Below are positions 19,275-27,485 of a stretch of DNA of 64,000 bases, piece by piece. A model generated the notes under the pieces. The model was given only the letters and a program-made list of their open reading frames with translations. It was not told the origin of the DNA and did not search any database. Each line of letters starts with the position of its first letter. Position 1 is the first letter of the stretch. The position numbers and the translations under genes were made by a program. The DNA lies in assembly GCF_038087665.1 (NCBI RefSeq), contig NZ_CP149925.1, positions 2,852,870 to 2,916,869 on the forward strand. Direction: 5' to 3'. Origin of the DNA: Gallaecimonas sp. GXIMD4217 (GTDB taxonomy: Bacteria > Pseudomonadota > Gammaproteobacteria > Enterobacterales > Gallaecimonadaceae).

Positions 19275-20602
19275 GCCAACGCATCCTGCTGGTGGACGAC
19301 GAGAACGCCTTCTGCGAGCTGTGTGGCCAATGGCTGCAGAAGGACGGCTACGAGGTGGCCACGGCCGGGGATCTGGACCAGGCCCTGGCCCGGCTGGAGG
19401 ACTTCGATGCCGATCTGGTGCTGCTGGATCTGGCGCTGCCGCCGGCCTTTTCGCCCCACCAGACCCTGGCCGCCCTGCCCCGTTTCGGCGACAGGCCTGT
19501 GGTGATCCTGTCCGGCCACGGCGAGCGCAAGCTGGCCCTGGAGGCCATCAAGCTGGGGGCCTGGGACTTCCTGTCCAAGCCGGTGGATCCGGACATGCTG
19601 GCGGTGGTGCTCAGGCGCGCCCTGGTCAAGCGCCAGCTGTCCAGGGAGCTGGCCAGGCTGCGTCAGGATGAGGGCGATCTGCACGAGCTGGTCGGCCGCT
19701 CGCCGGCCATGGAGACCCTCAAGGCCCTGGTGCGCCGCATCGCCCCCACGGAAGTGCCGGTGCTGATCAGCGGTCCCTCGGGCACCGGCAAGGAGATGGT
19801 CAGCCGGGCCCTGCACCGGCTGTCGCGCCGAGCCCAGGGACCTTTCGTGTCGGTGCACTGCGGCGCCATCCCGGCTGAGCTGCTGGAGAGCGAGCTGTTC
19901 GGCCACAAGAAGGGCGCCTTCACCGGCGCCGACCGGGACAGGCCCGGGCTGCTGGCCATGGCCGACGGCGGCACCCTGTTTCTGGACGAGATAGGCGACA
20001 TGCCCCTGGGCATGCAGGTCAAGCTGCTGAGGGTGCTGCAGGAAGGCACCTTCTACCCGGTGGGCGGCCGCGAGCAGGTCCGCATCGACGTGCGGCTGAT
20101 CTCGGCCACCAATGCCGAGCTGCCGGCCAGGGTCCGGGACGGCAGCTTCCGGGAGGATCTCTACTACCGCATCAAGGGCATCAGCCTGGATACCCCGGCC
20201 CTGGACAGGCGCCGGGAGGATCTGCCGCTGCTGTGCGGGCGGCTGCTGGACGACTGGCGCCAGCGCCACGGCCGGGCCCTGCGGCTGTCCCCGGAGGCCA
20301 GGCAGTGGTTCCTGGGCCGCAGCTGGCCCGGCAATGTGCGGGAGCTGAAGAATACCCTGGAGAGCGTGGCCGCCATCGCCCAGGGCGATCAGATCACCCT
20401 GGCCGACATCCGACTGCTGCACCCGGACGAGGCCGAGGCGCCTGCCGGCCAGACCCTGGATGAACAGGTACGGACCCTGGAGATCCGCCTTATCGGCCAG
20501 GCCCTGGCCGAGAGCGGCGGCAACCGCAGCCAGGCCGCCCGCCAGCTGGGCCTGAGCCGGCAGGGACTGCTGAAGAAGATGGAGCGCTACGGCCTGGAAT
20601 GA
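19271..20602 (+). CDS. Sigma-54-dependent response regulator (NtrC family)
   Basis: A 443-residue three-domain regulator. The receiver (1-120) has DD at 9-10, the phosphoacceptor Asp53 and SKP near 103. The AAA+ domain has Walker A GPSGTGKE, the sigma-54 contact loop GAFTGA and Walker B TLFLDEIGD. The C-terminal Fis-type helix-turn-helix is GGNRSQAARQLGLSRQGLLKKM. It is coupled to the kinase by an ATGA overlap. The closest sigma-54-type promoter in the window is that of the divergent cio operon, making cio the leading candidate target. The architecture resembles PrsR-type regulators, but no exopolysaccharide or PEP-CTERM genes are nearby. Confidence 0.93.
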   Translation: MSQRILLVDDENAFCELCGQWLQKDGYEVATAGDLDQALARLEDFDADLVLLDLALPPAFSPHQTLAALPRFGDRPVVILSGHGERKLALEAIKLGAWDFLSKPVDPDMLAVVLRRALVKRQLSRELARLRQDEGDLHELVGRSPAMETLKALVRRIAPTEVPVLISGPSGTGKEMVSRALHRLSRRAQGPFVSVHCGAIPAELLESELFGHKKGAFTGADRDRPGLLAMADGGTLFLDEIGDMPLGMQVKLLRVLQEGTFYPVGGREQVRIDVRLISATNAELPARVRDGSFREDLYYRIKGISLDTPALDRRREDLPLLCGRLLDDWRQRHGRALRLSPEARQWFLGRSWPGNVRELKNTLESVAAIAQGDQITLADIRLLHPDEAEAPAGQTLDEQVRTLEIRLIGQALAESGGNRSQAARQLGLSRQGLLKKMERYGLE

Positions 20603-20672
20603 GGCCTGAGACCTTGAAACAGGTCAACGACTCTTGAAGGAGATGGCTCGCCATGGCCTGGAATAGCGGCCA

Positions 20673-20704
20673 CAAAAAAGCCCGCCGATTGGCGGGCTTT
20701 TTTT
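20673..20704. terminator. Bidirectional intrinsic terminator
   Basis: AGCCCGCC and GGCGGGCT form an 8-bp stem with loop GATT, flanked by an A-run on the left and a T-run on the right. It lies between the convergent response regulator and deaD genes and should stop both. Confidence 0.9.
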
Positions 20705-20705
20705 A

Positions 20706-22433
20706 TCAGGCGGCGTCCTGGCGGCGCAGCTTCATGGGCCGCTGGCAGATGAACACCTTCTGGAACTTGTGCTCGATCTGCTTGGGCATGTCCTTGGGCA
20801 GCATTACGGTGCTGTGATCGTCGTTGATGCGGATCTGGCCGATGTGGCGGGAATCCAGGTTGGCCTCGTTGGCGATGGCACCGACGATATGGCGCGGGGT
20901 GGCGCCATGGTTGCGGCCCACCTCCAGGCGGTAGGATTCCATGGGCACGTCGCCGTCACGGGGCTTGCGGGGACGACGGTCGCCGTCCCGCTCGAAGCGA
21001 CGCTCACCACGCTCGCCGCCGCGCTCGAAGCGCTGGCCGCGACGGTCACCGTTGCGCTCGAAGCGGTCACGGCCCTGGCGGGGACCACGCTCTTCGCGGC
21101 GCTGGTTGGGGTTCGGCATCTTGGGATCGGCGTCCACTTCCAGGGGCTGGAAGTCGGCCTGCAGGGCCAGCAGGGCGGCGGCCAGGGCCTCTGGGGACAG
21201 GCTCAGCTCGGCCTGCAGGCGGCTGGCCAGGGCCTGCTGCTCTTCGTCGATGGCCACGGCCTTGGCTTCCAGGCGGTCGCGCAGCTTGGCCAGGCGCTTC
21301 TCGTAGAGGGCCTCACGGGACGGCAGCTCGACGATCTCCACCTTCTGGCGGGTGACGCGCTCGATGCGGCCCAGCAGGTGACGCTCACGGGGGGTGAACA
21401 GCACTATGGCGCGGCCTTCACGACCGGCACGGCCGGTACGGCCGATGCGGTGCACATAGGCCTCGGGCTCGCGGGGGATGTCGTAGTTGACGACCAGGCC
21501 GATGCGCTCCACGTCCAGGCCACGGGCGGCCACGTCGGTGGCCACCACCACGTCCAGCTTGCCGGCACGCAGGGCTTCCACGGCCTGCTCGCGGTCCTTC
21601 TGGCCCAGGTCGCCGTTCAGGGCGGCACTGCGGATGCCCAGGCGGTTGAGGCGCTCGGACAGTACCAGGGTGGATTCCTTGGTACGGGCAAAGATGATGG
21701 CGGCGTCGAAGTCCTCGGCCTCCAGCACCCTGGCCAGCACGGCCGGCTTGTGTTCTTCGAAGGTCATCAGGCCCAGCTGGGCGATGCGCTCCACGGTCTG
21801 GGTCTGGGCCTTGATGCGCACTTCCTCGTGGTTCTTGAGGAAACGCTCCACCAGGCGGCGGATCACCGGCGGCAGGGTGGCGGAGAAGAGCGCGGTCTGG
21901 CGGCTTTCCGGGGTCTCGGCCAGGATGGTCTCGACGTCTTCGATAAAGCCCATGCGCAGCATTTCGTCGGCTTCATCCAGAACCACGGCCTGGATGTTTT
22001 CCAACATCAGGGTCTCGCGACGGATGTGGTCCAGCATGCGGCCGGGGGTACCCACCACCACCTGGGCGCCACGGCGCAGTTCACCGCGCTGGGGGCCGAA
22101 GGGGGAGCCGCCGTAGATGGTGGCGACGTTCAGGCCCGGCATGTGACGACCGAAGTCTTCACAGGCCTTGGCGACCTGGATGGCCAGCTCCCGGGTCGGG
22201 GCCAGGATCAGCAGCTGGGGCTCGCGACGCTCCAGGTCGATGTTGTTCAGCAGCGGCAGTGCGAAGGCCGCGGTCTTGCCGGTACCGGTCTGGGCGATGC
22301 CCAGCACGTCACGGCCGTCCAGCAGATGGGGGATACAGGCGGACTGAATAGGAGACGGAGTTTCGAAACCCAGATCGGCCAGGGCCCGCATCAGGGATGC
22401 GGACAAAGAAAGATCAGAAAAAGCTTGGGACAT
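20706..22433 (-). CDS. deaD: ATP-dependent DEAD-box RNA helicase DeaD (CsdA)
   Basis: A 575-residue helicase. It contains the Q motif FETPSPIQ, Walker A AQTGTGKT, PTRELA, TPGR, DEAD (VLDEADEML), SAT, and the second-domain motifs ARGLD and HRIGRTGRAG. The C-terminal extension has an RGG/RD-rich linker (about 440-500) followed by an RNA-binding DbpA-like fold (YRLEVGRNHGATPRHIVGAIANE). This order is that of CsdA/DeaD, which acts in ribosome assembly and mRNA decay in the cold. I start at the ATG at 22433 (MSQAFSDLSLS); an upstream extension is unlikely. Codon use is strongly biased, suggesting high expression. Confidence 0.95.
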   Translation of the reverse strand: MSQAFSDLSLSASLMRALADLGFETPSPIQSACIPHLLDGRDVLGIAQTGTGKTAAFALPLLNNIDLERREPQLLILAPTRELAIQVAKACEDFGRHMPGLNVATIYGGSPFGPQRGELRRGAQVVVGTPGRMLDHIRRETLMLENIQAVVLDEADEMLRMGFIEDVETILAETPESRQTALFSATLPPVIRRLVERFLKNHEEVRIKAQTQTVERIAQLGLMTFEEHKPAVLARVLEAEDFDAAIIFARTKESTLVLSERLNRLGIRSAALNGDLGQKDREQAVEALRAGKLDVVVATDVAARGLDVERIGLVVNYDIPREPEAYVHRIGRTGRAGREGRAIVLFTPRERHLLGRIERVTRQKVEIVELPSREALYEKRLAKLRDRLEAKAVAIDEEQQALASRLQAELSLSPEALAAALLALQADFQPLEVDADPKMPNPNQRREERGPRQGRDRFERNGDRRGQRFERGGERGERRFERDGDRRPRKPRDGDVPMESYRLEVGRNHGATPRHIVGAIANEANLDSRHIGQIRINDDHSTVMLPKDMPKQIEHKFQKVFICQRPMKLRRQDAA

Positions 22434-22502
22434 GGTACGGGCCCTGTTTGGCTCAAAAGGGCGCGCATTATACGGGTATTTTTTGTTCAATGCCCGTCTT
22501 TT

Positions 22503-22694
22503 TTACCTGTTCTGCATGGCATCGCGGATCTTTTGGTCGGTCTTGTACTGGCTGAGGGCGTAGACGGACCAGATGGCGGCCGGGATCCAGCCGATCAGGG
22601 TGATCTGCAGGATCAGGCAAATGATGCCGGAAAGGGGCCGGCCTATGGTGAAGAATTGCAGCCAGGGCAACAACAGGGCAAGTAGCAGGCGCAT
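22503..22694 (-). CDS. yqaE: YqaE/Pmp3 family small membrane protein
   Basis: A 63-residue protein with two membrane segments: LLLALLLPWLQFFTIG and GIICLILQITLIGWIPAAIW. The family pattern of two helices with GWIPA in the second is clear. AAGGAG lies 9 bases before the ATG. Its first 52 bases overlap the 3' end of the metalloprotease gene in another frame. Pmp3-type proteins influence membrane potential and salt tolerance in other organisms. The role here is unknown. Confidence 0.88.
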   Translation of the reverse strand: MRLLLALLLPWLQFFTIGRPLSGIICLILQITLIGWIPAAIWSVYALSQYKTDQKIRDAMQNR

Positions 22695-25123
22695 TCAGCA
22701 TGACTCCTTCGGGTGCGTCTCCCTAAGTTACCAAGGGCCAGCAGCCAAAGCCAGCCCAGGGCACCGCCACCGCCGCCACCTGACTGGGCCTGGGCCGGTG
22801 GCGCCACCACGCTGAGGCTGATGCGGGCAGCGGCGCTCAGCTCGCCGTCGCTGATCTGGTAATCGATGAATTCATTGCCGCTGAAGCCGGAGGCCGGGCT
22901 GTACAGCAGCGCATTGCCGTCCTGGCTGAGCTGGCCGCTGCCCTGGTAGTCGAAGGAGACCAGGGTCAGGGCGTCGCCGTCCACGTCGCTGTCGTTGACC
23001 AGGGGCTCGATGCGCAGCTGCTGGCCGGCCTGGACGCTGGCGCTGTCATCGACGGCCAGGGGGGCGTCGTTGACCGGGGTCACCTGGACGCGCAACTGGA
23101 AGAGGTTGGACAGGTGGCTGCCGTCGAAGACCCGCACCGGCACCTGCAGGGTACCGTTGAAATCCCGGTCCGGGGTGAGCCGCAAGCCGGACAGGCCATA
23201 ATTGTTCCCATCGAAGGCCTCCAGGCTGAAGCCGTCCGGGAAGGGGGTGTCGCTGTCCGAGATGAACAGCTGCGTGACCGCCAGCGACAGGGGCTGGTCC
23301 TCGGCGATGGCGAGCTGCTGCTGGCCGGTGATCACCGGCACCTCGGGGTCGACGCTGGTGGTGATGGCAAAGGCGTCCGAGATGGCGAAGAAGGGCTGCT
23401 GCAGGCAGCGCAGCCGCAGCCTGGCCTGGCTGGCACTGCCCGCCGGCAGCATCACCTCCTCGCTGCCGTCGTTGGCGGTGCTGGCCAGCAGTGGTGCGAA
23501 GAACTGGCCGTTGTCGGTGGACAAGTCCAGGGCCACCTGGCTGCAGGAAATGGGGCTGAGCTGGCTGCCGGCCGTTTGCCAGCTGGTGGTGAAGCTGCGC
23601 CCGGCCACCCAGACATTGCCGCTGGCCGGCGCCATGAAGGCCACGGGCCCGGCCGAGGCGACCACCTGCAGGCTGGTTTCCCCGGTACTGACCCCACCCC
23701 GGCCGTCCCGGGCGACGAGCCGGAAGTGCAGCACCCGGTCGGTGCTGGGCAACACCTCCCCCAATGCCGCTTGCCCCGTCAACAGGCTCTGCCGCATTGG
23801 CAGCTCCCGCTCGGCACTGGCGTTTGGCACCAGGGAGCGGAACAGCGGCCGGGTGCCGTCGTCCACCATCTCCGCCACGCCGTTGGAAACGGCGCCCAGG
23901 TCGATCTGCTCCCAGTTGAAGTCGAGGCTGTCGCCGTTATCGTCCGAGCCGCTGCCGCTGAGGGCAAAGGGGGTCTGGGCGGGGATCACCGCCGCCGCCG
24001 GCACCGACAGGCTAGGGGCGGCATTGCCGGTGACCATGACCTGACCACAGCCCAGGCCGGCCTGGAAGGCGCGGATCTGCGCTATGGAATGGCTGTGGAA
24101 ATAGGTGTCGGAGAAGCCCTGCAGGTTCTGCTCGGCGCAGATGCCGGCATAGGACATGATGGTGGAGCCGGAGCCGGGCTCAAAGGCACTGTCCGCCACC
24201 CTGTTACCGGCGCAGGCACCGGCCTGGCCGTTGAAGCTGTGCTCGGCGGCAAACTGGTGGCCGAATTCGTGGGCCACCACGTCGATATCATAGAAGCGGC
24301 CGACCGGGTTGCTGCTGCCGCTGACCCCCTCGGCCTTGAAGCCGGAGCAGGTCACACCCACCGAGGCGATGCCCCCGGAGCCGGTGTTGAAGACATGGCC
24401 AAGATCATAGTTGTCGGCGCCGATACGGTCGTTGATGACGGCCGTGACCACATCGATGTCGTCGTTGTCGTCGTTGAAGGGGTCGCTGGCCGGATCGGTG
24501 AAGATCAGCTGGTCGTTGTCCGCCACCAGCTGGAAGCGGATCCCCAGATCCCGTTCGAAGATGGCGCTGAGGTTGTTGAGGGTGGTGACAATGGCGGCCA
24601 GGGCGTCGGCCTTGCTGCCGCCGTGGAAGGCGGTGTAGCTGCTGCTGGCCGCCACCGCCAGCCGGTACTGGCGGACGGCACTGTCCTGGCGGGCCTGGCG
24701 CCTGGGGGCGGCCGTCTTGGGGCGACGCAGCTGCTCCTGCCAGCCCTCTTGTGGCCGCTGCTGGCGCCAGGAAAGGCTGCCGTCCGGCTGGCTTTGCAGA
24801 TACCAGTGGTGGCGACCGTCCATCACCAGGGCGCTCAGGCCCTGTTTGGTGAGGGTCAGCCGCCCCGCCGGCCGTAGCCCTTCAAAAATCCTGAAGCTAT
24901 GGATATCCGGGTAGCGGGCCGCCAGGGCCGGTGCCATCAGCGCCACCGGCTCCAGGCGCAGCGCCAGGGTCCGCTCGGGCAGGGGCAGGCTGAGTCGGCG
25001 CTCCGCCAGCACGCTCTGGCGCAGGGCCAGGGGGTCGGCATAGAGGCGCCCGTCCTGCTGTTGCCAGTCCAGTGCCCAGCTGCCATGGGACAGCAGCGCC
25101 AGCAACAGTGCGATCCTCGCCAT
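22643..25123 (-). CDS. Secreted metzincin metalloprotease (reprolysin-like) with GlyGly-CTERM anchor
   Basis: An 826-residue protein. A signal peptide (MARIALLLALLSHGSWA) is followed by a propeptide and a metalloprotease domain with HEFGHQFAAEH at 285-295 and the Met-turn IMSYAGIC. The zinc motif has Ala where metzincins usually have Gly. Two or three immunoglobulin/cadherin-like regions follow; the last contains VNDSDVDGDALTL, a calcium-type repeat. Near the C-terminus SGGGGGGALGWLWLLAL and RRTRR form a GlyGly-CTERM rhombosortase/type II secretion sorting signal. An unusual 21-residue Cys-rich tail follows and runs into yqaE. No rhombosortase is in the window. Confidence 0.87.
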   Translation of the reverse strand: MARIALLLALLSHGSWALDWQQQDGRLYADPLALRQSVLAERRLSLPLPERTLALRLEPVALMAPALAARYPDIHSFRIFEGLRPAGRLTLTKQGLSALVMDGRHHWYLQSQPDGSLSWRQQRPQEGWQEQLRRPKTAAPRRQARQDSAVRQYRLAVAASSSYTAFHGGSKADALAAIVTTLNNLSAIFERDLGIRFQLVADNDQLIFTDPASDPFNDDNDDIDVVTAVINDRIGADNYDLGHVFNTGSGGIASVGVTCSGFKAEGVSGSSNPVGRFYDIDVVAHEFGHQFAAEHSFNGQAGACAGNRVADSAFEPGSGSTIMSYAGICAEQNLQGFSDTYFHSHSIAQIRAFQAGLGCGQVMVTGNAAPSLSVPAAAVIPAQTPFALSGSGSDDNGDSLDFNWEQIDLGAVSNGVAEMVDDGTRPLFRSLVPNASAERELPMRQSLLTGQAALGEVLPSTDRVLHFRLVARDGRGGVSTGETSLQVVASAGPVAFMAPASGNVWVAGRSFTTSWQTAGSQLSPISCSQVALDLSTDNGQFFAPLLASTANDGSEEVMLPAGSASQARLRLRCLQQPFFAISDAFAITTSVDPEVPVITGQQQLAIAEDQPLSLAVTQLFISDSDTPFPDGFSLEAFDGNNYGLSGLRLTPDRDFNGTLQVPVRVFDGSHLSNLFQLRVQVTPVNDAPLAVDDSASVQAGQQLRIEPLVNDSDVDGDALTLVSFDYQGSGQLSQDGNALLYSPASGFSGNEFIDYQISDGELSAAARISLSVVAPPAQAQSGGGGGGALGWLWLLALGNLGRRTRRSHAECACYLPCCCPGCNSSP

Positions 25124-25166
25124 GAAATGATCCCGTCATCGCCCGGTAATAGGATCTGTATAGAAT

Positions 25167-25192
25167 AAAAAACGGGGCCGACAGGCCCCGTT
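25167..25192 (-). terminator. Intrinsic terminator after speD
   Basis: AACGGGGCC and GGCCCCGTT form a 9-bp stem with loop GACA. On the minus strand a run of six T follows. It lies just downstream of speD and upstream of the protease gene. Confidence 0.88.
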
Positions 25193-25217
25193 TTCATGTG
25201 GTCCGCTTAGCTTGCCG

Positions 25218-26033
25218 TCATTTGACGTCGGGCAGGTTCCGCGCGTAGAAGATTTCCTGCATCTCCTTCCACAGTTTCTCGCTGATCTCCTCCACCTCGT
25301 TACCGGTCAGATCCTTCTTCTTGAGGCCGAACAGGTAATGGTCCAGATCGTACTCCTTGAGCATCATCTTGGTATGGAAGATGTTTTCCTGATACACGTT
25401 CACATCCACCATCTGGTACATGTTCTTGGTATCGTCGCTGATGAAGTTCTGGATGGAGTTGATCTCGTGATCGATGTAGTGCTTGACGCCGTTCACGTCA
25501 CGGGTGAAGCCACGCACCCGGTAGTCGACGGTGACGATGTCGGACTCCAGCTGGTGGATCAGGTAGTTCAGGGCCTTCAGGGGCGAGATCACGCCACAGG
25601 TGGACACTTCGATGTCGGCCCGGAAGGTACAGATGCCTTCATGGGGGTGCGACTCGGGGTAAGTGTGCACACAGATGTGGGACTTGTTCAGGTGCGCCAC
25701 CACGGAATCCGGGGCCAGCGGGCCCGGCTTCTCGGAGGTGTCGACCTTCTGGGAGTCTTTCAGGGGTTCTTCGGAAACCAAAATGGTCACGGAAGCGCCC
25801 TGGGGCTCGTAGTCCTGACGGGCCACATTGAGGATATTGGCGCCGATGATATCGCAGACCTCGGTCAGGATATCGGTCAGACGATCCGCATTGTACTGCT
25901 CGTCAATGTACTCTAGGTATTCCTTACGCTGCTGTTCCGTCTTGGCGTAGCAGATATCGTAAAGACAAAAGCTCAGGCTTTTGGTCAGATTGTTGAAGCC
26001 GTGCAGCTTGAGCTTGGTACTGGACTCTTGCAC
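25218..26033 (-). CDS. speD: S-adenosylmethionine decarboxylase proenzyme
   Basis: A 271-residue protein very similar to E. coli SpeD (264). [20 protein letters not shown] opens it. The self-cleavage and pyruvoyl site is Lys117-Ser118 in [35 protein letters not shown] and YRVRGFTRD are intact. It makes decarboxylated SAM, the aminopropyl donor for spermidine. The start is GTG at 26033, with GAGGA 8-9 bases upstream. Unlike in E. coli no speE lies next to it. A 232-base leader with several hairpins precedes it. Confidence 0.95.
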   Translation of the reverse strand: MQESSTKLKLHGFNNLTKSLSFCLYDICYAKTEQQRKEYLEYIDEQYNADRLTDILTEVCDIIGANILNVARQDYEPQGASVTILVSEEPLKDSQKVDTSEKPGPLAPDSVVAHLNKSHICVHTYPESHPHEGICTFRADIEVSTCGVISPLKALNYLIHQLESDIVTVDYRVRGFTRDVNGVKHYIDHEINSIQNFISDDTKNMYQMVDVNVYQENIFHTKMMLKEYDLDHYLFGLKKKDLTGNEVEEISEKLWKEMQEIFYARNLPDVK

Positions 26034-26265
26034 TTCTGGGGTTCCTCACCTTCCCGGTCGCCAGGCGACCTCTTTCAAATCCTCCCGAGACCAGGGTCTT
26101 GGGAAACGTTCTGCCCTTGTCGGGCCTGCCGCGGCCGGCTGCTGCCGGCCACGTTGGACTGCATGCCAAGGCACTGGCTCTTTGCCAAGGCCTTGACCTG
26201 CAGTCACGATGAAGAAAGCGTGCGCCTCATCCCCTGAGGCCACTCGGCCCCGGGGAAACCCCGAA
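26034..26265 (-). promoter_or_regulatory. Structured leader region of speD
   Basis: The 232 bases between yhfA and speD hold no convincing gene but three dyads. One at 26157-26205 pairs GACTGCA with TGCAGTC, then CAAGGC with GCCTTG, then TGGC with GCCA, giving a stacked hairpin of about 49 bases. A second at 26133-26150 is GGCCGGC-TGCT-GCCGGCC. A third at 26056-26070 is GGTCG-CCAGG-CGACC, about 20 bases before the speD ribosome binding site. The pattern suggests an RNA-level control element. It does not match a riboswitch I recognise. Confidence 0.45.
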
Positions 26266-26685
26266 TTAGGCCGACGGCTCTGACTCAACGATACGGTAAC
26301 TGTGGTGTATCTCTGCGGCTTGTTCCAGCATCCTGGACACCGAGCAGTACTTGTCCATGGACAGGGCCACGGCCCGCTGCACATGAGTTTCGCTCACATT
26401 ACGCCCAGTCACCACAAATTCCAACTCGATCCGCGTAAAGACCCTGGGGGTGGTGTCGGCCCGGTCCGCCTTGACCAGCACCTCCACGTCCGCCACGTCC
26501 TGGCGGGCCTTTTTCAGGATAGACACCACATCCACAGAGCTGCATCCGCCCACGGCCATCAACACCATTTCCATGGGACTGGCGGCCTGGCCTTCGGGGC
26601 CGGAACCGTCCATGACCAGGGCGTGCCCGGAGCCGGAGGTGGCTACGAAACGCATGCCGTCCAGCCATTTCACACTTGCCTGCAT
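26266..26685 (-). CDS. yhfA: OsmC/Ohr family protein YhfA
   Basis: A 139-residue OsmC-fold protein starting MQASVKWLDGMRF, aligned with E. coli YhfA. The core SPMEMVLMAVGGCSSVDVVSILKK holds the conserved Cys. A second Cys occurs in DKYCSVSRMLE. The ATG at 26685 is preferred over an upstream GTG/ATG because it matches family starts. OsmC-type proteins reduce organic peroxides, but the YhfA branch is uncharacterised. It is divergent from crp, as in E. coli. Confidence 0.93.
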   Translation of the reverse strand: MQASVKWLDGMRFVATSGSGHALVMDGSGPEGQAASPMEMVLMAVGGCSSVDVVSILKKARQDVADVEVLVKADRADTTPRVFTRIELEFVVTGRNVSETHVQRAVALSMDKYCSVSRMLEQAAEIHHSYRIVESEPSA

Positions 26686-26849
26686 GATGCTGCTATCCCA
26701 GTGGCGGAAAAATCCGCGCAAAGATACCACATCATGGCGGCGTTGTTAGGGCCCCGGGAAAGAAAATTTCTCCAGCCCGGTCACAGGGGCAATTTCGCTT
26801 TTGTGATATGCTGCAAGGATTAGCGAGCAACTTTTTGATGAGGCTTATC

Positions 26850-27485
26850 ATGACCTTTCTGCCCCGCCTGCAAGGCGATCCGGTGCTGGAATGGTTCCTT
26901 TCCCAGTGCCACGTCAAGAACTATGGCAACAAGAGCACCCTGATCCACCAGGGCGAAGTGGCAGATACCCTTTATTACATCGTCAAGGGATCCGTCGCCG
27001 TGCTGATCAAGGATGATGAAGGCAAGGAGATGATCCTGTCCTACCTGAACCAGGGGGACTTCATCGGCGAGCTTGGCCTGTTCGAAGAGGAGCCGGTGCG
27101 CACCGCCTGGGTCAGGACCAAGAGCCCCTGCTCCATCGCCGAGATTTCCTACCAGAAGTTCCGCCAGCTGATCCAGCAAAAGCCGGAAATCCTGATGAAG
27201 GTCTCCTCGCAGATGGCCAGGCGACTGCGCCAGACCAGCCGCAAGGTGGGCGACCTGGCCTTCCTGGACGTGGCCGGCCGCATCGCCCAGACCCTGCTGA
27301 ACCTGGCCCAGCAGCCGGATGCCATGACCCATCCAGACGGCATGCAGATCAAGATCACCCGCCAGGAGATAGGCCAGATCGTCGGCTGCTCCAGGGAGAC
27401 AGTGGGCCGGGTATTGAAGATGCTGGAAGAGCAGAACCTGATCCACGCCCGCGGCAAGACCATAGTGGTCTACGGCACGCGCTGA
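26850..27485 (+). CDS. crp: cAMP receptor protein
   Basis: A 211-residue protein nearly identical in layout to E. coli CRP (210). The cyclic nucleotide domain contains [20 protein letters not shown] and [12 protein letters not shown]. The DNA-binding domain is [30 protein letters not shown], with the recognition helix unchanged. The start is ATG at 26850 ([16 protein letters not shown]). A TGTGA half-site at 26802-26806 in the yhfA-crp gap might allow autoregulation. Its 3' end overlaps tmcA by 16 bases. Confidence 0.97.
   Translation: MTFLPRLQGDPVLEWFLSQCHVKNYGNKSTLIHQGEVADTLYYIVKGSVAVLIKDDEGKEMILSYLNQGDFIGELGLFEEEPVRTAWVRTKSPCSIAEISYQKFRQLIQQKPEILMKVSSQMARRLRQTSRKVGDLAFLDVAGRIAQTLLNLAQQPDAMTHPDGMQIKITRQEIGQIVGCSRETVGRVLKMLEEQNLIHARGKTIVVYGTR

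Noticed and set aside
20590-20668. Direct repeat GGCCTGGAAT at the end of the response regulator and again near 20656
   Set aside because: Only 10 bases and composed of common codons here; likely chance or a trivial local duplication.
20769-22685. 638-codon open frame on the plus strand
   Set aside because: Antisense to deaD, which has all helicase motifs.
26770-26825. CRP autoregulatory site upstream of crp
   Set aside because: Only a TGTGA half-site at 26802 is good; the second half does not match, so I do not list it as a site.
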